Below are positions 6,029 through 10,702 of a DNA stretch of 10,702 bases, piece after piece (position 1 is the first letter of the stretch; the number at the start of each line of letters is the position of its first letter). The DNA comes from a candidate division CSSED10-310 bacterium. GTDB taxonomy: Bacteria; CSSED10-310; JAFGJC01. A program made the position numbers and the translations under genes. The notes under the pieces are model-generated. The model ran no database searches and was not told where the DNA came from. It worked only from the letters and a program-made list of their open reading frames with translations. The stretch spans positions 1 through 10,702 of the forward strand of contig JAFGJC010000425.1 of assembly GCA_016929305.1 (NCBI GenBank), read 5' to 3'.

Positions 6029-7243
6029 TTAGAGGTATATCCATACAATTGCGGTTAGCAACGAAATTAAGGTTATCGGAACTCCGACACGGGCATGCTC
6101 GGTGAATTTGATCACAACACCATATATTTTTGCCTGTTCAATAACGATTAGATTGGCAATGCTGCCAAGAATGAACAGGTTTCCTGCGAAGGTGCTGGAC
6201 AAAGCCAGAATGTACGCTGCTGTCGGATCGTTTGAGTTTATAAATCGCAGAAGAAGCATTGCTGCGGGTACGTTGCTGAATACATTGCTGACAAGAGTTG
6301 TTACTGTAGCGAGGACCGGCAGTGAATTGAGATCGATGCCTAGGTGCTGCAATTTCATAATCAGAAGTTCCAGCCATCCGGAAGATGCGATCCCGTGAAT
6401 CACTATGAACAAAGCGCAGAACAATGTGATCAGATGCCAATCCACCAGACCGAGGATGCGTTTTGTTCTTATGGTCCGACTGCATAGAAGAATTCCGGCA
6501 ACTGCAATGGCCGATATTTCTCTGGGGATTGGAGTAAAAAACAGAACAATCAAAGTGGTGGCGGCGAGCAGCCCCTTTAAAGTGTGCCAGAATCGAAACT
6601 CCGGCCATTCACTCTCCGGTACTTTCGGGATCGGCTGATCAGTCGATGAGAGCGTATTTCGGTAACAAAAAACTATGACACCGTAGCTAAAGAACAATGA
6701 CAGCAATGATGGTGGTGCGCAGTAAATGAGAAAGGGAAGGAAAGGCAGATTTTCCGTCTGGCCAATCAGCATGTTTTGAGGATTTCCCATGATTGTCGCT
6801 GCAGAACCGATATTGCTGGATACCGCCAGACCCAGTAGGAATGGGATAGGATTATATCGAGCTTTCAGCAGCGCATAGGTCAGAACGGGAGTGAACGCGA
6901 AACAGATAATGTCATTTGCCAGTATGGCAGATAAAAATCCACTGATTATCATCAGTATGAATAAAAATGTGCGGGGGCGGGACAGGAGGGAAACAGTTTT
7001 CGAAACAATTCGAGTATAAAATCCTCCCAATCTCAGCTGTGCAGAAACGATCATTAATCCATAGAGCAACAGTATTGTCGGAAAATGTATGGTCTGAATT
7101 GCATCCTGAAATGGAACGAATCCCAGCGCAACCATGGCAATGGCTCCGATAAGTGCAAATCCAGTCCGATCTATGGATAATCCCGGAATACGGCCAAGCG
7201 CGATACCGATATAGGTCAACACGAAAATGAAAAGAATTGCCAT
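6029..7243 (-). CDS. ArsB/NhaD-superfamily anion permease (SLC13-like)
   Basis: This is a 404-residue inner-membrane protein with about ten to twelve hydrophobic segments spread over its whole length. Signature positions of the ArsB/NhaD/CitM (ion transporter) superfamily are present in both halves: ANDIICFAFTPV at 109-120, SNIGSAATIMGNPQN at 143-157, SNVFSNVPAAMLL at 319-331 and GNLFILGSIANLIV at 354-367. Such proteins move arsenite, carboxylates, sulfate or sodium in exchange for protons. No arsR, arsC or arsA is nearby, so a role in arsenic efflux is not supported and the substrate is open. The frame could begin at 7357, inside the upstream gene. GAGGG (complement of 7248-7252), four bases ahead of ATG 7243, and the start of the first membrane segment point to 7243. 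It follows the lipoprotein gene by ten bases, strongly suggesting one transcript and probably a joint function. Confidence 0.85.
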   Translation of the reverse strand: MAILFIFVLTYIGIALGRIPGLSIDRTGFALIGAIAMVALGFVPFQDAIQTIHFPTILLLYGLMIVSAQLRLGGFYTRIVSKTVSLLSRPRTFLFILMIISGFLSAILANDIICFAFTPVLTYALLKARYNPIPFLLGLAVSSNIGSAATIMGNPQNMLIGQTENLPFLPFLIYCAPPSLLSLFFSYGVIVFCYRNTLSSTDQPIPKVPESEWPEFRFWHTLKGLLAATTLIVLFFTPIPREISAIAVAGILLCSRTIRTKRILGLVDWHLITLFCALFIVIHGIASSGWLELLIMKLQHLGIDLNSLPVLATVTTLVSNVFSNVPAAMLLLRFINSNDPTAAYILALSSTFAGNLFILGSIANLIVIEQAKIYGVVIKFTEHARVGVPITLISLLTAIVWIYL

Positions 7244-7253
7244 GATTCCCTCG

Positions 7254-7850
7254 CTATATTTTTTGCAAAGTATTTTTTTCGAAATTCCAGGGGGGCAGTT
7301 CGAGTTTTTGTGAAAAGAGTTCGTAGATGAGCTCAGGGTCCTCGAAATACACTCCAAGCAGGATCATGCTGATGATTCGATCATTTAAACGCACGACGAT
7401 AACGTTTCCAAGTATATTGCCGTTACGTTTCAGAAAAGCAGAATAATTGTCATTACCCCATAGCACAAGCTGCGGACTCAATTCTAAAACTAATGAACGA
7501 TCAGAGATTGCCATGCCAAGTTTATATGCAGAAATTCGCTCATGAAACGATATCTTTGCTTGAGTCGGAGTATTGCAGAATTCGATTTCTGTCTTGAGCC
7601 ATATAATGTCCTGGTGAGAAAAGGGTTTTTCTGGCTGGAATTCGTATTCCAGTTCCAATGTTCCATCAAGATTTTGCCGTGCATTATACTGTTCATATCT
7701 ATCGCTGCAGGCAACATTAATACCCAGGAAATCAAAATCATTCACCGTGATAAGATGAGCTTTTTCCTCGTCGGTAATATCCCTGTTAATACAGCTTGAA
7801 ATATTTAAAAGAGAGATAAGGATTGCAACTGCATATATATTGCGTGTCAT
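7254..7850 (-). CDS. Lipoprotein of unknown function, coupled to the anion permease gene
   Basis: This 198-residue protein has a type II signal peptide: a short basic start (MTRN), the hydrophobic core IYAVAILISLLN and the lipobox ISSC with Cys20 as the lipid-bearing residue. The mature part begins with polar residues (INRDITDEEKAH) and is mixed alpha/beta with no repeat. I recognise no family. Residue +2 after the cysteine is Ile, not Asp, so by the Enterobacteria rule it would go to the outer membrane; that rule may not hold here. The stop codon at 7254-7256 lies ten bases from the permease start, and the permease ribosome-binding site follows the stop at once, so the two genes look translationally coupled. 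It could supply substrate to, regulate or anchor the permease. The start ATG 7850 has no clear ribosome-binding site nearby. It diverges from the glycosyltransferase gene across a 139-base gap. Confidence 0.7.
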   Translation of the reverse strand: MTRNIYAVAILISLLNISSCINRDITDEEKAHLITVNDFDFLGINVACSDRYEQYNARQNLDGTLELEYEFQPEKPFSHQDIIWLKTEIEFCNTPTQAKISFHERISAYKLGMAISDRSLVLELSPQLVLWGNDNYSAFLKRNGNILGNVIVVRLNDRIISMILLGVYFEDPELIYELFSQKLELPPWNFEKNTLQKI

Positions 7851-7989
7851 ATTGTCATATTACATGGCCTTCTGTTTAAATGAAAGTTCCTGCTGGAGAG
7901 AAATGAGTTTCAGTGTACTTTGCGTTGTGAACGAATCTTTTATGATATGTGATTGCTTTGGTGTGATACAAACATTATGATCTGTTTTC
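7851..7989. promoter_or_regulatory. Divergent intergenic region between lipoprotein and glycosyltransferase genes
   Basis: This 139-base gap must hold promoters in both directions. On the + strand TATGAT at 7941-7946 is a five-of-six match to a -10 box, about 16 bases after the poor -35 candidate TTTGCG. The - strand has AT-rich candidates but none convincing. Neither gene has a clear Shine-Dalgarno sequence in front of its start. Confidence 0.25.
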
Positions 7990-9651
7990 ATGAACCGATA
8001 TCTTTCCGGACTGAACAAACGAGACATCGATTCAGTGGGATTTGATCCCTGGGTGATGCTGGCGGTTATTCTGAGTCTTTTATTATTTTTTACTGGAATT
8101 GCTGACCATGATGTATGGACTCCGGATGAACCCCGCGAGACCCAGATGGCTTTGGAGATGGTTGAAAATGGCAACTGGCTCATTCCTATGCTTGCCGGTG
8201 AACCGTTCGTGGAAAAGCCGCCACTCTATTACTGGTCATCAGCGGCGGGAATGATGCTGTTTGGCGGTGTATGGTCGCCGGCAACCATTGCCAGGGCATT
8301 ATCCAGTTTGTTTGCTCTGCTGACGGTATGTGCTCTATACCTTTTTGTGCATTATCATCTAGGCTCCAGAATAGCGGTCACCGCTTCATTGATGTTGATC
8401 ACCATGGGTGGTTTTGTGGAGATGAGTCATTGGATACGCATCGATGCGTTGCTGACGTTTCTGATCACCGCTTCCGTGCTGTTCTTTATGGACGCGCATA
8501 TACGGGAAAGCAGCGGACATCTATTTCTGGGTTATATTTTTTTGGGTTTGGCATTTTTAACGAAAGGTCTGGTCGCCATTGCCGTGGTTTCCGTCCCCCT
8601 TGCTGTTCTGGTTTTGATGACACGCGGGTGTGGCAGAAAATTATATGCCTTACATATTCTAGGGGGAATGCTCATGCTGGGAATCATATTCCTGTGGGCA
8701 GTATCTTTCAAAAACAAAGCCGGAGAATTACTGTTTAATGAATGGTTTTGGGACAATCAGATCGGGCGATTTTTAGGAACGACGCGGCATCTAGGGCATA
8801 TCCACGGTCCAACTTATTATTTGGGTATCATCTGGAGTGTGCTTTTTCCATGGTGCTTTTTACTGTTTCTCTGGGTTGTTCGACCGTTTAGGTTATTCAA
8901 AGCAAACCGCAAGGAAGAAATCACTATTATTGCCACATTTCTTGCCTGGGCTGTCGGCGTACTGATCTTGCTGTCCATCGCCGGTACCAAAAGATCCGTT
9001 TATCTTTTTCCTCTTTTGCCCGCATTTGCCGCTCTGTTTGCATGGAACGTGCAATCGTGGCCACGATGGTTAAATCGTTTTCTTATCGTTGTGTTCGGGT
9101 TAATAGCGGTTATTGGACTATCGCTGGCTCTGTTTGAGCCTGTTTTAGGTGAATCCCATCTGGAAAGTTTGCGTTTTCAACCCAAACCTTTGGCACTGTT
9201 ATTCTCATTCCTGTCATTCCTGTTTTTAATAAAGTGCCGAAAGGATACTATCATTCGGGGCGTTGGTGTCACGGCAGCACTTTACCTGACGGCTATCGTG
9301 TCTCTGGTGCCGGTTTTTGACAAGATCAAGAATTACCCCCCTGTAGTCCGACAATTTTATCAAAAAATTCCACAAGACAGGTTGCCTTCTATCTGCGGCT
9401 GGAATCTGGATCAAACGACTCGAGCGCTGTTCCCGTATACTGTCGACTGGACAATTCCCATCGTAAATGATGAGGAACGAATCCGTTCGATATTGAGAGG
9501 TGAGGATCCGGAATATTCCGCCGTTATCGTTCAAACGGAAAAATCTCTCAAGACCAAATCGCCGCTTCCTGAGACATCAATTCTTGCGGAAGAATCCTTT
9601 TTGACTCGGCGTGGTTTGAAACTCATTGCCGGGACACACCAACAGATGTAA
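7990..9651 (+). CDS. ArnT/PMT-type membrane glycosyltransferase (GT39/GT83 family)
   Basis: This is a 553-residue polytopic inner-membrane protein. The first membrane segment is at about 21-37. It is followed by the first periplasmic loop with the conserved acidic motif DVWTPDEPRE (41-50), whose Asp46-Glu47 lie at the catalytic position, and by FVEKPPLYYW (73-82), a hallmark of ArnT-like enzymes. About ten further hydrophobic segments run to roughly residue 440, then a soluble domain of about 110 residues that should face the periplasm, as in ArnT. Enzymes of this family move a sugar from a polyprenyl-phosphate carrier to an acceptor such as lipid A, protein or glycan. Donor and acceptor cannot be told, and no arn gene is nearby, so I give no arn symbol. 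An in-frame stop at 7978-7980 means translation cannot begin earlier than ATG 7990; there is no obvious ribosome-binding site. Confidence 0.88.
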   Translation: MNRYLSGLNKRDIDSVGFDPWVMLAVILSLLLFFTGIADHDVWTPDEPRETQMALEMVENGNWLIPMLAGEPFVEKPPLYYWSSAAGMMLFGGVWSPATIARALSSLFALLTVCALYLFVHYHLGSRIAVTASLMLITMGGFVEMSHWIRIDALLTFLITASVLFFMDAHIRESSGHLFLGYIFLGLAFLTKGLVAIAVVSVPLAVLVLMTRGCGRKLYALHILGGMLMLGIIFLWAVSFKNKAGELLFNEWFWDNQIGRFLGTTRHLGHIHGPTYYLGIIWSVLFPWCFLLFLWVVRPFRLFKANRKEEITIIATFLAWAVGVLILLSIAGTKRSVYLFPLLPAFAALFAWNVQSWPRWLNRFLIVVFGLIAVIGLSLALFEPVLGESHLESLRFQPKPLALLFSFLSFLFLIKCRKDTIIRGVGVTAALYLTAIVSLVPVFDKIKNYPPVVRQFYQKIPQDRLPSICGWNLDQTTRALFPYTVDWTIPIVNDEERIRSILRGEDPEYSAVIVQTEKSLKTKSPLPETSILAEESFLTRRGLKLIAGTHQQM

Positions 9652-9796
9652 TTATTTACATAATACGTAAAATTAGGTTCTCTCCAGGATTGTATTCTGA
9701 TTCAAACAGCAAGCAGAACAGGCGTTTCAGTATGGCATCGATCTTGCTCATCTTGTGATTAGATTTGGGTACGATTGTTTATGGAGGTTAAGATTT

Positions 9797-10702
9797 ATGA
9801 AACAGCGGAAAGAGAAACGAAACCTTTTCAGTTATGAGGTGTGGATTGGCGGGAATATCAAAGCAGCGATTTTTTCGATGTGTCTGTTGAGTTTTTCCTT
9901 CATATTCTGTGATGTTCCCGTATTGTCCGATCAGGAATGGCAGATCGAGGATGTAATATACCCGGTCGATTTCGATGTTATGACCGACCGGTATTTCTGT
10001 TTGGATTCCGCGGGTAATCTGCACTGCGCCTGTGGTTATGAGCGGTTGTTTTACTATGTCATGGAAAATGGTAGATGGCATGAAGTGCTGGTCGATGGTA
10101 CGTTGCGAACGGGTATGCACGCGTCTCTGGCACTTGATACGCAAAATACACCTCATATCGCTTATCATGACGAAATGGCGGGGACATTACGTTATGCTAA
10201 AAAATCTGGAGATATGTTTGAAATAGAGATCGTTGATGATAATGGCGTTTGCGGCCAATACACTTCGATTGCCATAGTACCCGGCGGCGGTGTGCATATC
10301 GTTTACAAAGGACCGGAATCATTGCGACATGCCGTTTGCAGCGGCGATCATTGGACGATCGGTTCGCCCTGGCTGGGTCAGGCGGCATATATATCGGTGC
10401 AGCCGGATCCGGCGGGTAATCTCCATCTATGTTTTCAGGATTCTGTAAATGGGGATCTAATCTATGGTTACTATGACGGTTCATCCTGGTCGTTTGAAAC
10501 GGTGGACAATTCCGAAGATGCCGGGAAATATTCATCGATCATCCTGGATGACACGGGTATCCCTCATGTGGCCTACAGCGCCAACGGCAGTCTCTATTAT
10601 GCCGTCCGAAATTTGGACAACTGGGAAATCCAACGGGCAGACTGGGATGATGGCGAATGGCTTTCAATAACACTCGATGCCGAAAATCTGCCAGTTATCA
10701 GT
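9797..10702 (+). CDS. Exported beta-propeller-like repeat protein (3' end outside window)
   Basis: The frame runs for 302 codons from ATG 9797 to the window edge without a stop. GGAGGT at 9783-9788, eight bases before the ATG, firmly supports the start. A long basic N-terminus (MKQRKEKRNLF) and a hydrophobic segment at about 23-37 suggest a signal peptide or membrane anchor; no proper lipobox precedes Cys38. The rest is a regular repeat. A Trp or Phe in a W-x-I/V-E-like strand recurs at 48, 94, 141, 187, 231 and 277, a spacing of 44-47 residues. Each unit then carries a small-residue strand, a D-x-x-G/N-x-P/L-H-I/V-A/V-Y turn (for example DTQNTPHIAYHD, DDTGIPHVAY) and L-x-Y-A. This is the layout of blade repeats in a beta-propeller, common in large surface proteins of environmental bacteria. 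Ligand or activity is unknown. It starts 145 bases after the glycosyltransferase gene. Confidence 0.8.
   Translation, partial: MKQRKEKRNLFSYEVWIGGNIKAAIFSMCLLSFSFIFCDVPVLSDQEWQIEDVIYPVDFDVMTDRYFCLDSAGNLHCACGYERLFYYVMENGRWHEVLVDGTLRTGMHASLALDTQNTPHIAYHDEMAGTLRYAKKSGDMFEIEIVDDNGVCGQYTSIAIVPGGGVHIVYKGPESLRHAVCSGDHWTIGSPWLGQAAYISVQPDPAGNLHLCFQDSVNGDLIYGYYDGSSWSFETVDNSEDAGKYSSIILDDTGIPHVAYSANGSLYYAVRNLDNWEIQRADWDDGEWLSITLDAENLPVIS

Noticed and set aside
6029..7243. Arsenic-resistance locus
   Set aside because: Only a broad-family permease is present; no arsR, arsC, arsA or arsM lies within reach.
7244..7357. N-terminal extension of the permease to 7357
   Set aside because: It overlaps the upstream lipoprotein gene, is polar, and the ribosome-binding site fits ATG 7243.
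7860..8183. 107-codon - strand frame ahead of the lipoprotein gene
   Set aside because: It is mostly antisense to the glycosyltransferase N-terminus and has no recognisable motif or start signal.
8271..8738. 155-codon + strand frame within the glycosyltransferase gene
   Set aside because: It is an out-of-frame shadow of a gene with clear family motifs and membrane segments.
1..10702. CRISPR array, tRNA or rRNA genes, insertion sequence, prophage
   Set aside because: I saw no regular spaced repeats, cloverleaf-type sequence, transposase or phage-type gene on either strand.

Overview
The window comes from a bacterium with a two-membrane envelope. It carries the end of a probable outer-membrane beta-barrel, a lipoprotein with a clear lipobox, a membrane glycosyltransferase of the ArnT/PMT type and several exported proteins. 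Base composition is moderate, mid-40s percent GC by eye. Shine-Dalgarno sequences of the GGAGGT/GGGAG type precede about half of the genes. I cannot fix the phylum. The exported proteins with a Pro/Thr linker and with 46-residue propeller repeats recall poorly cultured environmental lineages, but that is an impression from memory.

Layout: (1) the tail of a beta-barrel protein on the + strand (1-389), then a weak AT-rich terminator-like hairpin. (2) rsgA on the - strand (414-1535), the GTPase that matures the small ribosomal subunit. (3) A 371-base stretch (1536-1906) between divergent genes. It holds a probable rsgA promoter, an 18-codon leader ORF with a very good ribosome-binding site, and on the other strand a startless reading frame resembling a lipoprotein signal. 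(4) An alkyltransferase-like DNA-lesion sensor on the + strand (1907-2248) with PWHR in place of the PCHR of true O6-alkylguanine transferases. (5) Five genes on the - strand, reading from 7850 down to 2285: a lipoprotein, an ArsB/NhaD-type anion permease 10 bases behind it, a flavoprotein with a four-cysteine iron-sulfur-type motif, a cysteine-rich secreted protein, and a large M28/DUF4910-like zinc aminopeptidase. (6) On the + strand, an ArnT/PMT-family glycosyltransferase (7990-9651) and the first 302 codons of an exported beta-propeller-like repeat protein that runs off the window (9797-10702).

Only the lipoprotein-permease pair is spaced tightly enough to argue for one operon. The other - strand genes have gaps of roughly 95 to 195 bases and unrelated predicted roles. 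The window therefore reads as a mix of housekeeping, stress/repair, redox and envelope genes rather than one pathway. I found no tRNA, rRNA, insertion sequence, CRISPR array or phage module, and I see no strong evidence of a new multi-gene system. The best leads are the lipoprotein-permease pair, the ten-cysteine secreted protein, the 46-residue repeat protein and the unusual leader region between rsgA and the alkyltransferase-like gene.
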